Positions 11,171 to 23,072 of a DNA stretch of 64,000 bases are shown piece after piece. This stretch comes from Notospermus geniculatus (taxonomy: Eukaryota; Nemertea; Pilidiophora; Heteronemertea; Lineidae): positions 680,220 through 744,219 of the forward strand of contig NMRB01000028.1 of NCBI GenBank assembly GCA_002633025.1, in the 5' to 3' direction. How positions within the stretch are numbered: position 1 is the first letter of the stretch; every line of letters starts with the position of its first letter. A program made the translations under genes and the position numbers. The notes beneath the pieces are model-generated. The model did not search any database and was not told the DNA's origin. It saw only the letters and a list, made by a program, of their open reading frames with translations.

Positions 11171-11329
11171 ATCCAACTGGATTGCTTCCGTCTGATTTGT
11201 TGATCGAAAGATCTGATTTCGATTGGCGGGATTTCATTAGCTGTGTCAACGACTCTGACGGAGTAGACCGCTGGTATGGAAGGCTTATTTTCTAACAATT
11301 TACCCCACGATTCACCCGACGTTAGCTTT
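11171..11329 (-). CDS. candidate internal exon, unrecognised
   Basis: A 159-bp exon between a GACACCATCAG acceptor and a TGGAT|GTAAAA donor. It reads KLTSGESWGKLLENKPSIP then VYSVRVVDTANEIPPIEIRS and FDQQIRRKQSSW. It enters with one base and leaves with two. The composition is that of a real soluble protein segment. It lies on the same strand as the exons at 9971-10566 and 13675-14182 and is probably part of that gene. No domain is recognised. Confidence 0.42.
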
Positions 11330-11631
11330 CTGATGGTGTCAAGGCTTTGGTCAACAAGGCTTTGTCAAGGCTTTGGTCTGCCGCAGTACTGAACGATGCT
11401 GAGTCTAAGGTCGTCCGTTTACGAATGACTGTTCATCATCATCGGCCTTTACAGATTATGCAATCGACAAATGTCCATTAAAACTTTCCCAGGACAACAT
11501 TTTTTCATAGCGACATCTTTTTTACCTTTACGGATAGATACCTAAAGAAATAATCCAAGGCCTCCCCCAACACACAACGATAATAGACTATCTTGCCTGA
11601 CAGCAGACGGTCTCGCGAGATTTTGATCACG

Positions 11632-11895
11632 AAATCAGTCTCGTCCTTCGCCGTTTCAGCCTCGTCCTCAGCCGTTTCAGTCTCGTCCTCAGCCGTTTCA
11701 GTCTCGTCCTTTGCCGTTTCAGCCTCGTCCTCAGCCGTTTCAGTCTCGTCCTCAGCCGTTTCAGTCTCGTCCTCAGCCGTTTCAGTCTCGTCCTTTGCCG
11801 TTTCAGCCTCGTCCTCGGCCGTTTCAGTCTCGTCCTCAGCCGTTTCAGCCTCGTCCTCAGCCGTTTCAGCCTCGTCCTCAGCCGCTTCAAGGACA
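11632..11895. repeat. 21-bp minisatellite
   Basis: About twelve copies of a 21-bp unit of the form TTTCAGYCTCGTCCTCAGCCG. Because 21 is a multiple of three and no frame has a stop, several overlapping Ser/Val/Ala- or Pro/Gln/Arg-repeat frames appear on both strands. I do not call a protein. It lies in an intron of the candidate minus-strand gene. Confidence 0.9.
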
Positions 11896-12061
11896 CAGGT
11901 GCATCGTTTGCTTCCCGTTCAGACAGCATGAGCTGAGACAACAAAACGAACAAACACGAGGATCAAATATAGTGACAGCTCTATTGTTTACGGTTGAAAA
12001 TCAAATAACATTGATTGGAAATACGTAAATACACATTGTTTAGATTGTCACGTGTTGTCTT

Positions 12062-12188
12062 TGAGTGAGCGTGCTTTCCAATATTGTCGATCTGGGGAAG
12101 GCTGTTCAGATTTGCTGTAAGATTTTGAAGTGGCACTTCCTTTATCCTTCCAAATCCGTTCCCTTGAACATCCAAATCAGACTCGGTT
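12062..12188 (-). CDS. candidate exon, weakly leucine-rich-repeat-like
   Basis: A strong acceptor (TGCCTCATTCTTAG) is followed by ESDLDVQGNGFGRIKEVPLQ and NLTANLNSLPQIDNIG. The spacing of Leu and Asn (LDVQGN ... LQNLT ... LNSLP) recalls a leucine-rich repeat, but one exon is too little to assign it. A possible donor is CAACAC|GTGACA at 12060-12061. Phases do not chain cleanly to the next exon at 11329. Confidence 0.27.
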
Positions 12189-13319
12189 CTAAGAATGAGG
12201 CAGACGTCACGACGTCATTCAATCGCCGCGGAAGAACACAACAGAAAGTAGGCCTAGTATCAGCATGGACGATTCCTGAGGCAGGCCAAAGCAGTAGAAT
12301 CAGCGTAATATCTCAACTGAGTTTCACCCCTTGTGAGAGAAACGAAGAACCATCTTTTCTTGGCCTCCTAAGGTATTTTTCAAACATAAAAAGGTGCCGA
12401 GTGATGCGAGGCGTATGAAATGCAAATGACGGATACCATAAGTGGTTGACAATCCTAACAGGTATGAAGAGGAAAAACCTGCCTATCAAACGTCCTCACG
12501 CCATAAGTGCCAATACCATCTATCATATTGACGTTTCTCATCCATTAAAAGACGGACTTTCTTCATCAACTTGTAACTTTTAATTCGCGTAAAACATGCA
12601 ATAAGGCAATCGTTCATTATTGAATGCAGCTGAAGCGAGATTGACTTCCGTCAGATAAGCAGCTTTTGTTTCATCAATTTCTCTTGAAGCACAAAAATAA
12701 TTCATCCAAACATGGCGACTTCCATGAAAGGAATGAAGGGCGCCATCTTGAAATCCCGTGATCCTTTGCGTGGGTGCTGAATTCAGTGCAGTATGCTGCC
12801 TGGTGGCATCAGTCGTGTGTGAAGGTGGAGGCTGGCTGCAATCGTATCATCCAATACTGAACGATACTTTCCGCTCAATTACTGTGAACAGAATGCTCAG
12901 TTAACAATGACAAAATATCCGTAAATTTTTCTGCTGAGATCGTCAAACTACCCATGAAATGAGCTACCTTCTGATTAAAGATGAATGATTAAAAGCCGTG
13001 TTAGGATAATCACAAACATTTTAGAGATGCTGGAAATTTAATTTCGAAATCTATCTTTGTGAGATTCGCAGACAATACCGGGGAGGCGGTTTATTCGTTG
13101 TCATGCATTTAATCATGTTCCGAAAATTGAAGCCCAGCAACGTGAAGATTCCAATTATTTGGCGACAATGTCGAGGTCTGCATCACGAAGTCATCTCAAA
13201 ACTCACGTGAGTTTTGAGTGATTAAAATGTTCTGTGCATAGTCAGAGTGGCGAGATGGTGACTGCCATCTCAACCAATAGTTGTTGATTAAAAGAAGCCA
13301 TCACCTCCACCAATTTAAT

Positions 13320-13401
13320 CTGGTTCCATGGGCGTCCGACGGTGGCGCTGACTGACACGAATCGTCAGTCAGTGTCGCCATCGGACGCCCAGGGAACCAG
13401 G
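13320..13401. mobile_element. short foldback, CTGGTTCC ends
   Basis: A near-perfect 37-bp inverted repeat (CTGGTTCCATGGGCGTCCG at the left, its complement ending GGGAACCAG at the right) with a seven-base loop. The terminal word matches the hairpins at 39548-39590 and 42348-42410. Confidence 0.7.
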
Positions 13402-13674
13402 TTACCACCAATTGTGAGAGGGTCAATAAAATGTGGCACAGCTTCCGCATTCGCCGTTTTTAGCAGATCACCAACATGAGAACACAAAACTCATTCCGAG
13501 TTGTATGTACCCGTATGATGGGTCAGAGCGGGCCCATGGGGAATGGGCTTAAAAAGTGGACAGGGAATTTAGGCTACCCATTCCCATGTGTACGCTACCT
13601 ATTTCTTTTTACAGTGTTAAAGATACTAAAATATTATTCCAGTCTCTCAGACGATTATCAGTTTATTTCCTCAC

Positions 13675-14022
13675 TCTGATAGGCCAGCACACGGCAGGAA
13701 CTACATGATCGACCGCGAAGCTCCGAAATCGACCCACGGGTTGAGCGGAAGACCAGAATTCAAGGTGTCGTTGTATGGCTTCAAGGCAAACAACATCAGA
13801 ATCGCATTTGTTCACAGTATTTTGTGATCGGGGAACGTTACCAGAGGAAAGAGTGTGATTAATGGCTGAGATCGATTTGGACATTTGTGTACTGAGAAGC
13901 CTTGGCGACGGCAAGAATCAAATTTACAGCCGGCTGAGCGAGCTGTGGTGAAATCTACCCGGTCGCAAATCACCTCTAAGTGAGCATCTGTCACTTCAGC
14001 CAAATCACGAAACGCAACCCAA
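13675..14022 (-). CDS. two candidate exons joined in phase, unrecognised
   Basis: The first exon (14022-13928) follows CTTGGAGCAG and reads VAFRDLAEVTDAHLEVICDR, then VDFTTARSAG, ending at GCCGGCT|GTAAAT in phase 1. The next (13778-13675) follows a strong tract (ATGTTGTTTGCCTTGAAG) and begins with the two bases needed. It reads IQRHLEFWSSAQPVGRFR then SFAVDHVVPAVCWPIR and leaves at ATCAGA|GTGAGG. Phase agreement across a 149-bp intron supports the pair. The frame upstream of 14022 stays protein-like through one in-frame stop, so the first exon may extend differently. Family unknown. Confidence 0.42.
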
Positions 14023-14063
14023 CTGCTCCAAGGTATACTTATCTGTTAGAGCTTAGCCATTAC

Positions 14064-14182
14064 GATAAGAAAATCATCCCAATCGTCGTACATACGAATG
14101 ATTAAGTCACAATTAAACGGAGAGAATGGCTCAATCGTCCAGAGCGCCTTGACCCCCTCATACAGATCAGTTTGTTGACATT
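14064..14182 (-). CDS. candidate exon, unrecognised
   Basis: Reads QTDLYEGVKALWTIEPFSPF then CDLIIRMYDDWDDFLI between a GATAAG acceptor and an ATC|GTAATG donor. The sequence upstream (14350-14190) is open in two frames, both protein-like, one starting MEDSWDVGRN at 14361 and one starting MGRGKEPKAH at 14350, so I cannot fix the first coding exon. The exit phase does not match the next exon at 14022 without a further boundary change. Confidence 0.35.
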
Positions 14183-14439
14183 CTTATCATGATTTCCAGA
14201 GGAAACCGAGTGAGAACTTGGTCTAACACTCTCGTTAAGATCCTCATCAGAGTCGTCCGTACCCAGTGGTTGGCTGCTCAGCCACGAATCACGACCTCGA
14301 CTGCGAGTCGGGAATCGATCATGTGCCTTCGGTTCCTTCCCACGTCCCATGAATCTTCCATTCTAGTTCTTGTGCCGAAAATAATCTTGGTATCATAAAA
14401 AAGACGAGAGATTCTCCAAGTTTTTTTCGCAGTCTCTCC

Positions 14440-14525
14440 GAGCCAGCAGTCCAAAATGACGTCACGTCACGTCTGCTCGATTTCCCGCCATTTTATGGAG
14501 GCGCGAGCGTTCACGACAACTTAAT
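14440..14525 (-). promoter_or_regulatory. promoter with CRE, E2F and YY1-like sites
   Basis: On the minus strand, upstream of the candidate first exon, there is a full palindromic CRE (TGACGTCA, 14458-14465), a TTTCCCGCC E2F-type word (14481-14489 on the plus strand) and AAAATGGCGGG, a YY1-like word that in the same direction includes an ATAAAA stretch. Grouping of these sites within 60 bp just 5' of coding-like sequence marks the likely start of the gene running to 9971. Confidence 0.45.
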
Positions 14526-15062
14526 ACTGGCCTCGATGGGCAGACCCATTAATTAACAATCAGCTCGGAACGCCATCCATTAGGTAAATCTCACCGCGGA
14601 GATTGTCCCCGTCGATCAGCTGTCCCGGTATATCGATGATCGTGTCTCACAATCATATCGCCATCAGGTCACGACAGTAGGAACACTGACATTTTATTCT
14701 CGTGTTTTCATGGATCTATGGCTGCTACGTTTAATTCAATAACTTTGTCATTTAATTAAATTTGATTTACTTTTATCTTGGGCTCCTGCGGGGATAAATC
14801 CACAACTAAGTGGTAAGTGCAATTAACTTTTATCCGATTACGTCTTGTCCTCTTAGGTGGTGGTGAGACCTCTTTGGATGATAGTGTGGAAACCCTTTAA
14901 AGGACACTCTTGGGGCAGACAAATGCTGTCTTCATTGAGAGGTGTCCTGATTACAGAGGTCAGTCCACCATCATTGAACTAGCAAATTCATAAATTTACG
15001 TCAATGTCCTTAATAAGAGGCGTCCTCATGGCTGAGGTGTGGACGAAGGATGTTCGTATTCG

Positions 15063-15243
15063 CAGGGGCGGATCCAGGATTTTGGGAAAGAGGGAGCGCA
15101 CTGTGCTAGAAACATTGAAATCTGCGGTGAATTTCAATGATTTGCTCCAAATTTAATAATTTCAGGGTCGATTTTACAGATTTGTTGGCCGAAGGGGAAG
15201 GCGTGCGTCGGTTGCGCCCTCCGCCCCCTCGGATCCGCGCCTG
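15063..15243. mobile_element. hAT-like non-autonomous element
   Basis: The left end is CAGGGGCGGATCCAGG and the right end is complementary to CAGGCGCGGATCC. CAG...CTG termini of this kind are typical of hAT superfamily elements. Flanks carry TATTCG on both sides (15056-15061 and 15245-15250), consistent with a decayed 8-bp target duplication. No transposase frame is present in the ~180 bp. Confidence 0.6.
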
Positions 15244-16033
15244 CTATTCGTATGTGCACGAAATAACTTGCATTCTTTTTCCATCAGAAGAGTTCTTCAG
15301 AGCAAACTCACTCAGTGTACTTGTACATTGCCGTCGCCAACTTCCATGTATATTTGATAGCAGCGTAAAACATTTAATTAGCAACAACAACCTCTTGACC
15401 ATTTATTTCCGTTCGTGTAAGGCTGCGTACATTTCAACTTACATTTACTAGTTACGCAGATTTTCTTGATAAATTAAGTTGGAGTTGAACTCATTACGAA
15501 CACCACGATACTGCCGATCGGATGTTTATACAACTTTTCTTCATTGGTCAGGCACAGTACCGTGACGTCATAGTGTGGATTCCCATGGTAATGACTCTGT
15601 AGCATCACTGATTTCCCCGTCCGAATATATCTCATGCCGCTTCTTCGCCACATTCTTCCAACCTTTAGTATCCTCTTCATCATATCTTGCGGCTGCGACC
15701 AAGAAAACCATTCTCATCTTGGCTCATTTTTCCTCTTCCCCAATCGTCCACTCGTGACAGAGTTGTTCTTTAAACCATATTATTTCTTTATAGCGTCGTT
15801 CGTCTCGCAAAGGTGAGAGGTCTTGTGCAAAGACCTGATTAATGAAAACTCATACTGAAGAAAACTGTGCGATACACTGAAAAATATCATATTCGCATCT
15901 CGAGCGTCTGTCCCAAAAGTTAAACGCTTTGTCTGGAACTGAATTGAGATAAATGTTCTAGGTTCGAGAAAAAAGCGCCTAACTTTTGGGACAAACGTAA
16001 AGGGACAAACGCTGGAGAAGCGTATTTGTTGAA

Positions 16034-16262
16034 CTGCTTTTCCACGAGGCGGGTGCGCACGCGGAGGCTGTGGCGGGCGGCCGCGGGTGCGGGCGTTGTG
16101 TTACCTCGAAACGGGCACAGACAATTCGACAAAACGCGTCCGCGCCCGTCCACCGCTCCGCAGCCGCACCCGCGTTGTGGAGTATACATGTATGTTTGAT
16201 CGATTTTTTCCGCCCGCGCCCGCCTCCGCCTTCGCCCTCGCACAGGCCTCGTGGAAAAGCAG
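16034..16262. mobile_element. foldback MITE, CTGCTTTTCCACGAG family, copy 2
   Basis: Starts CTGCTTTTCCACGAGGCG and ends CCTCGTGGAAAAGCAG. The interior is very GC-rich with inverted CGCCCGCGCCCGC words. Same termini as the element at 6381-6533, but a longer interior (about 229 bp). Confidence 0.75.
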
Positions 16263-16465
16263 CTTTTACTCAGCTTGGGATGATTTCATTTACTGTGTAT
16301 GCGAACAACCCTGCCTCTAAAAAAATCGATGCTCTTTTTGTTTTGACCAACAATCGGATGAGTAACATCTGATCTCACGAACACGTTGCACATATCTTTC
16401 AGGAATGGTCATTGGGGCCTATGTCATAGAGTGGTGAGACTTGCAATCAGACGCCCAGACTGGGG

Positions 16466-16586
16466 GCAATTCATACTTCCTGGTCGACAATGATGTGGAA
16501 CGGAAAAATGCTGCGTTTGAAAGAAGCATGGAGAGAACAAAGGATTTTCCGTTCCTCATTCTGGAAGTACTAGGCCTATGAATTGC
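16466..16586. mobile_element. AATTCATACTTCC foldback family, copy at 16.5 kb
   Basis: Left end GCAATTCATACTTCCTGGTC, right end ATGAATTGC, with the characteristic inner arm GGAACGGAAAAATGC near 16498 and its complement GATTTTCCGTTCC near 16543. This is the compact, non-expanded form of the family. Confidence 0.7.
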
Positions 16587-18600
16587 GGACATGCATACTC
16601 AGTATACGCCAGCAAGAAATTTTAAAGTCAAGATATTTTATGAGAATCCTCGTCTTGTGTGTGATTCCGAAGGTGTTCTGTACAGTATTAAATGTATTTG
16701 TAATGGGAATGGGCAGGAGTGCTGATAGTTACAACATTTTTATGTAGATTTAAGAGCAATGATGATAGCCACATAAAAGACAGTAAAATACATGTCATAC
16801 ATGTTATTCAGTTTCCAACCTCACAGCGACGCCGTCTGTTCTTGAACGCCAAATAATTTTCTATGGCTTCCGATGGTTATTGAAGTATAAAGATACAGTT
16901 TTGGAGACTGCTGATGAGAAAATCCGGTGAATACCCTGGACTTAAACTCCTGATCATCAAATGGGCAAAGATGCTGAAAATGTAAGTGGCTGTGATGTAC
17001 TGTTTATTTACCTCAAATCAACCGCAGACTACACAGCTAAGAGGGGCTCTCTGGATGTTGAGCGGCCAAACAGAAAAACTACCAAACAGAAAACGGCAAA
17101 CTGAATCTCGAGCGTTCGTGGTGGCATCAACTCCCTGCAGATCATGGGAACCTCGAGACTGAACTGGTAGCATGGTGTAGGCCCATGTGGCGGTTGATGA
17201 GGAAAAAAGAACATTGTTACCTTGCGGCCAAGGAACCGAAATTTGTTGAAGAGAAATCTTTCTTTAACTGATGAAGAAACAGACTAATCAACATGCCCAA
17301 GGTTTATATAAATGTAAAATACGACAAGAAACAACCGCCGGGGAAAACCGTGTTTATGACCAACAGGTTTCTTCAGATCATGTTCAAGTGCATCCAAGGT
17401 ATGTACCCTGGATGATTTAAGAACTTATGGTGCTTCATTGACTCTTTAGAGAGATTCTATGTTGGTTGAGCCAGAGAACTGCAAAGACAGATAAGCCTTG
17501 AACCAAAGGCAGGGCATATTTAGGAAGTAGCCTACATGTACTTCCTGAATATGTATGACCTTGGAGGAACTCGGTATGACGCTTATGCTTATCGTAAGCC
17601 ACATCAGTGTATCACATGTATAATGCATGACTTAATGCATGACCTTCACATCAGATTTACCAGTGAGGCACATTTGTCAAATCGTGGGAACCGGAACACA
17701 TGCTATAGAGTCAGTGCAATATGTAACAAGCGTTGTGATTGGTTCCTCTTTGCTTGGCGACGATACTCTCAAAACGGTGATGCCAAATAATCAAGCTTTC
17801 ATGGTCTTTACACTACCATTCTGTCCTGGTGATTGATATGACCAGTGGAAGAGCCACAGAAATATGTACAACAATATTGGGGAGTCCAACTTGTTGGCAT
17901 CTGGAAGTAGGCCCTAATTCCAACTGTTACTTCGCCTTCGGGCAAGAGAGCGATGTCAGACGGAGGTTGATCGCTCAAGATGTCTGTCAGAGACGAAGGC
18001 CTACCGGACCTTCCCCGGTACCTGGCTATGGTCTAATCACAAAGGAATAGTACTGTGGTTCTTTTACGGTTTAGAGAATTATTGAAGTATTTTGTTTTGC
18101 TGTTTCCATGACTATGACTGAATAAACTGACCTTCTACTATAGGTAAATGAGTCCTCATTCTATAAGGTAACGCCCTGAACACACTTGAAAAAGTGCTTA
18201 TCAACACTTCTATATCACAAGCATGCTTCTGCCTTCAACAGCAACGTGTTGGTAACACATGTTGCAGTGAATACGCCATCAGGAATTTACAACCCAGTAA
18301 AATTTGCTTCTGTACATTTCTTGGTGAAATGAACAGTAATGGGACATAATATAGTAGGTTCGGGGTTAGGGTTCCCCTCGTAGTTGAACATCTTGTCTTG
18401 TTAATAAAGGCAACTCACGGCTCAGTATGCTAAACCGTCACAAAGAATGATACAGAGACGACACGATGTGACATTGTCGGTTTGAGGGGAAAACGAGAAG
18501 TCATGTTTACTTCAGTTTAAGTCTCCCTTAACTCATGTTTTTTTTCGTATTAGTGCGCAGGCAAGGAACGCTATGTCCCAAGGGTACAAAAAGAAGATAT
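16587..18600. other. stretch without a supported gene
   Basis: Several open frames of 60-85 codons exist, but none pairs a protein-like sequence with good splice sites. Short polyadenylation-like words and AT-rich tracts are present. Confidence 0.4.
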
Positions 18601-18612
18601 TTCGTATCTTAC

Positions 18613-18744
18613 CGGCGGCTTGCACGAAATTAACATAGTTAATTCTTAATAAGGAGTGGGAAAGTGAATCTATCGTAGCGTACGCACGGTAATCCTCGGG
18701 AGGGCTCAAAGACTCGGGCGAAGATGGTAGCTGGGAGAGGTTGC
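18613..18744 (-). CDS. candidate internal exon, unrecognised
   Basis: A 132-bp exon with an excellent acceptor (CTTTGCTCTTACATCAG) and donor (GCCGCCG|GTAAGA), phase 1 at both ends. It reads NLSQLPSSPESLSPPEDYRA then YATIDSLSHSLLRINYVNF and ends VQAA. It is serine/proline-rich at the start and hydrophobic later. No other exon of its gene was found nearby. Confidence 0.42.
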
Positions 18745-19278
18745 CTGATGTAAGAGCAAAGAAGGTCGTTCGGTTTTTTCTTGGAAGACGCAAATCTCTT
18801 CGACATCCCCCAGAGATTCATGCGTTGCCTCCCGGTACGACATCCGACTTCCCCACTTTGAAACGATGTCAAGCCCTTTGAGGCATTACAAGGTGGTGTT
18901 CAGTGGGACAGTTCTTACATTCTTTAGGTCAGTGGTGTATGACAGCAAATCAGTTCCAATGCTTCAGTTCATCCAGTCATATTTCAGTCCACAGAACAAA
19001 ACATGGGATTTTTTCCTTTTTTTGCCGACACGGCCCCATCACCCAAGGCAAACAAAGACCTTTCAAAATCGCAAAGGTGAAAACCTGTATGTCGTCAGAT
19101 CTTCACATTTTTGTATCACATTACCGAAACAATTAGTAACTTGATATTAGGACTGCAATCACCTTTACCGACCTTAGGAAACCTTTCTTTTGATGATAGA
19201 CTTGTTTGATTTGGACATTCTTGGGGGTACCTGGATATTTTCTCCTTCTTAGGTTACATCCTTTTGCGCCTCTGTCAC

Positions 19279-19425
19279 GTGGGTTGGTGCCAAGTTGGGC
19301 ATGGTAAGGACTAAACGTCCTGCCACCGAAGGACACTTGCATATTGTGCCTTGGGTTGGTGCCAAGTTAGGCATCATAAGGACGAAATGTCGTGCCACAA
19401 GATGACACTATGCATATTCCAATCA
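19279..19425. repeat. 74-bp direct duplication
   Basis: Two adjacent copies of a ~74-bp sequence start GGGTTGGTGCCAAGTT (19279 and 19353) and share GGCATNNTAAGGAC and GTGCCAC words, with about 80% identity. A looser pair around GGTGCAAGCAAGCT lies at 19450 and 19635. Confidence 0.6.
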
Positions 19426-19899
19426 ATGATAACTCCTCGTTTTAGTCCCTGGTGCAAGCAAGCTCAGTTAGCGTCGGCAACAACATGTCACGCCGGAAGA
19501 CAGGATTCTTGCTTCAAGCAGCAAGTTGCAGACATGCAGTCTTTCAACCAAAAAAGCTTCGGTCGACGTCTTGTCCAATAAATCAGCAGCATTTCACATT
19601 CCGATCGCTGTTTATTACCCTTCCTTCTTAGCCCCGGTGCAAGCAAGCTGCAGCATCCCGCAATGTCACATTGATAAATCCCTTGCTACGTGCACCAGCA
19701 CGTCGCAGACCTACAACTTCGAATTAAAGCCCCCGGACCTAGTATATTGCCGTCCCAGGCATCAACATTTTGTCGTACGTCTACTTTATTCATGTCAAAC
19801 GTCAACCTGAGCTATGAGTCTCAACTGAACACGCTTTTCACCCACTTTTTGCGTTCCATTTCACAAAATGGCTTCATTACACTTGTAGTTTTGCTGCGG

Positions 19900-21300
19900 G
19901 ATTGCTAATTATGCAAAACAACTATGACGCACTTCCGTTTTTTCTATTTTTCACGACGACAGTCGTCTGCAAATGTGAAAAACGCCGTGTTTTTATTGCA
20001 TAATACATCAAGCATCCTCTTATGATGTATAAGAAATTAAAGAAGAGATTTATAGATGGTGATAAACGACGAACATCCTCTGAGTGCAATTTGCAATAAC
20101 CTTATTCTGGGACATATAATGATTAAGGATCGTGTCTCATTTATAAAAGAAAAGTGAAATGTATTACACGTAGCTATGTCCTGGTGAATTTTTGATCAGT
20201 ACGGGGTTGAGTTACTTCAATTTAACAATCTTAAACCTCATCAAGATCTACCTTAATGTCTTAGATCAATAAAATATGTGTAAAATATCTATTTATTTCT
20301 TTACAATAAACCATTTTATTTCTACAATACACTTTTATACAGACAGAAATGGGATATGATATGTTAGAAAATGCAATGGCTATCCTTTTTAATCAATTTA
20401 GGGTAGACATCATTTAGTAGATTGATTGAGAATACAGCCTCACATTTTCATACTGCATGTCATACCACAATAAATGACAGTAAAAATGAAAATGTATTGC
20501 GGCGGTTGCTTTCTTTGGCGATTCTTTAGTGCTGGTTTTAGGAGTCGGCTGGTTTCACAATGTATTTGATTGCTTTTGCTGTTAGACGAACGTTGGCGGT
20601 TTCTTTCCTTCATTGACTTGTTCAGTATATGTAATTATCTTTGTAGGCCTAAATATTGGCTGTGAAGCTACCTACTTCATCATCAAGGTGGATTAGGTCA
20701 CAACGAAGTTGCTTTCCACAGATCTCTCGAACAGAGTTGGCGGTCTACAGTTCTCACCATATGACGTCAGAAGCTTAATACCATTCAATGGCTGCTGGCA
20801 CGCCAAGCTGGTCAAGCGGGCCATGGGCACAAAAGTTTAGGTAAAATACATGTAGTTGTCTGAGAGGATGCGTTTGGTAGTGCTACATCATGCTCGGACA
20901 AGGACTGACCACGATGCCATGTGGGAGAACTAGTAGGCCGCCATCTTTGTTGGAAAGGTCTATTGACTGTGATTTACTGCGCAAGCTTACTAATTATAAA
21001 GAGAAGTACAGCGGCTTGTTTTCCTGGACGAAAGTCTATGATGCGTTGCTTTAATAAGTCCAATTAGCGAACATGAAGAAATTTATGAGAAATGATAGGA
21101 CAATATTAATAACTATCTGTTCAGATACGACGTGAGTAGCTAAATGGTAAATCGTGATTTGATTAATTCTTTGAAGCAGATATCAATTAAGGCAGTAAGA
21201 AGGTAGATGAAGAAGAAATCACAAGCCTGGTGGCTACGGGGAGCCCTTTGGAGGAACCAAGAGGCTGCTGGGATGGCATACTGGTTTTGACTTTCTTCAC
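19900..21300. other. AT-rich stretch without a supported gene
   Basis: Long AT-rich sequence with many stop codons in all frames. One YY1-like word (GCCGCCATCTTTG) lies at 20939-20951. No exon-like segment was found. Confidence 0.5.
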
Positions 21301-21304
21301 AACG

Positions 21305-21345
21305 CACAAAAGTTTGTGCGGTGACGAAGGGAGCGAACGCTAAGA
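21305..21345 (+). repeat. dispersed GTGCGGTGACGAAGGGAGCG repeat
   Basis: The word GTGCGGTGACGAAGGGAGCG recurs at 63977-63996, and in inverted form (CGCTCGCTCCCTTCGCCACC) at 60051-60070. Here it is preceded by a small hairpin, GCACAAAAGTTTGTGC. It may be one end of an unidentified element. Confidence 0.5.
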
Positions 21346-21539
21346 ACCATTGATAACATCATGCAGGACACGCTTGATAACCTGACTACTCCAAATTAGG
21401 CCATTGGAAACATGGGTCTGACCGACTACTGACACACATTCCCATGTTTCAGCTAAAACTACCCAAAATTTATTCTTTTTAGCATAACTTGGGGGAGCAA
21501 GAGTGATTTAGGAACATTGTCCTACCAGTCCTCATTCGC

Positions 21540-21876
21540 TACACTGTTAGAAATAACAGAAGATTTTACAGAAAATCTGTGGAGCAGAGTCCCCAGGACC
21601 GATCTGTAAAATTACTGACTTGATCTGTAAAAGTACAGACTTAAATAAATGTCAACAGAGACTTGACTGGAGGCTGACCAAATTATATTTTCATACTGCT
21701 CTCAGAAGGCATCATAATGGGATGTCCAATGGAGTCCAACCAATACAGGAAAACATGAATCATACCATTAAAAAAATATGTAAATTTACAGAAAGTGCTG
21801 CGGACTCTGCTGCAGGCACTTTCTGTAAAATTACTGCAAAATTACTATTGTAAAATTAATAATTTCTAACAGTGTA
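21540..21876. mobile_element. MITE with TA target, CACTGTTAGAAAT ends
   Basis: Ends are TACACTGTTAGAAATAACAG and ATTTCTAACAGTGTA. The outer TA is the likely target duplication. Inner words TTTACAGAAAATCTG and ACAGAAAGTGCTGC / GCACTTTCTGT are also inverted. The TA target is consistent with a Tc1/mariner-type mobiliser. The same terminal motif, with one base changed, bounds the 27068-27355 element. Confidence 0.72.
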
Positions 21877-22679
21877 GATATCACTTTCGATTCATCGATC
21901 TCTGTCAGAGCGGAAGTGAAAGTTGTTGAGAACGTCAGTTTCATTTTATGCTACCATGGGGATGCACATGGAAACAAACTTCTCATTTCCGTTAGAAATC
22001 GTTCATTGCTTTTCATGCAATGATAATGCTAACATATCCAGTTCTCCAGAGCTTCCTATGTATACTTTTATAAAACACAGCAAGGATAAAAACCTGAAGC
22101 AAACCAAACAAAACGGAAACAGACATATTCAATTTTAATCTTAAAACTCGAGAACGAACAAAGAACTAGAAAAAGGAGATGAAAACATATTTGATAAAGG
22201 ATTATTTCAAAGCTAGGGAATGTGCAGTGTTTGTCATTATTGACGCCCACTGGAACGCGCTTTCAGTGTCGACAAGGCTAAAAAAATAATCGAATTTGTC
22301 AAAGAAAAGCATTGTCATACAACTTGTGTGTTTTTTTGAAAACATGTTTATTTAGATGATATTCAAGATGCAAACAATCCATGCGATGATTTTTGAATTG
22401 ATATATTTGTTCCTAAACTCTCAGCAGGCTTTTAACGTAAAGTTCAGAGTGGTGTCGAAACAACTGCTTTCAGTTTAAGTAAATAGCACTGTCCAACCTC
22501 TTCCGTTTGCGTAGGCTGGAGCTCATCAGTCAAAAATCTGAACCTTGTAGAACATTCTATTACGTACATTAACAATTAGAATTATGCTGTATTTCGCTAT
22601 TTCGAGGAAGCACCAAAGATTCCTCAAAGGAATGGACCCAATATAATGAAAATTCATTATACGTTCGCTTTAACATTAT

Positions 22680-22834
22680 ATGGAGGTTACGAAATCAAAC
22701 GATAAAAGTAAACTTTACGACAACGTTATTTTTCATACTACACATTCATCAGATTTTATATTTTATTGCATTTTCGGTACAAAAATAACGTTGTCGTTAA
22801 CATTTACGTTTATCGTTTGATTTCTTAACCCCCC
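22680..22834. mobile_element. foldback MITE, GAAATCAAACGATAAA family, copy 1
   Basis: Arms of about 50 bp (GGAGGTTACGAAATCAAACG at the left; complement ending GTTTGATTTCTTAACC at the right) share internal TTTACGACAACGTTATTTTT. It lies immediately 3' of the candidate exon at 22896-23072. Confidence 0.78.
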
Positions 22835-22895
22835 TAATGTCTGCTGCCTCCACGTGAGATATGAACCAGGTGTCCTTTGCCAATTACTCAATTAC

Positions 22896-23072
22896 CGGTA
22901 TTGATTGTTCTTTTGTTAACTGAGTCACCAGTTGATCAAATTTGACTCCATCTCCACCAAGAGTCTTTATGTCGATCAACGTATCACTCACGTTTTCATC
23001 GGAAGAAAGCCAGAATGCGCCGGACGAGTGACGGCGTTTGTTCCGCTTTTGGCGACACGCTGGAATGGCCAT
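22896..23072 (-). CDS. candidate first coding exon, unrecognised
   Basis: ATG at 23072 opens a 59-codon segment beginning MAIPACRQKRNKRRHSSG, then FWLSSDENVSDTLIDIKTLG and FDQLVTQLTKEQSIP. It ends in phase 0 at ATACCG|GTAATT. A basic amino-terminal patch is followed by an acidic, ordinary globular stretch. The frame would stop two codons into the intron, supporting splicing. I do not recognise it. A MITE sits in the putative intron 60 bp downstream. Confidence 0.4.

Noticed and set aside
11593-11953. Long Ser/Val/Ala and Arg/Leu repeat frames on both strands
   Set aside because: They follow directly from a stop-free 21-bp tandem repeat and are open in several frames at once.
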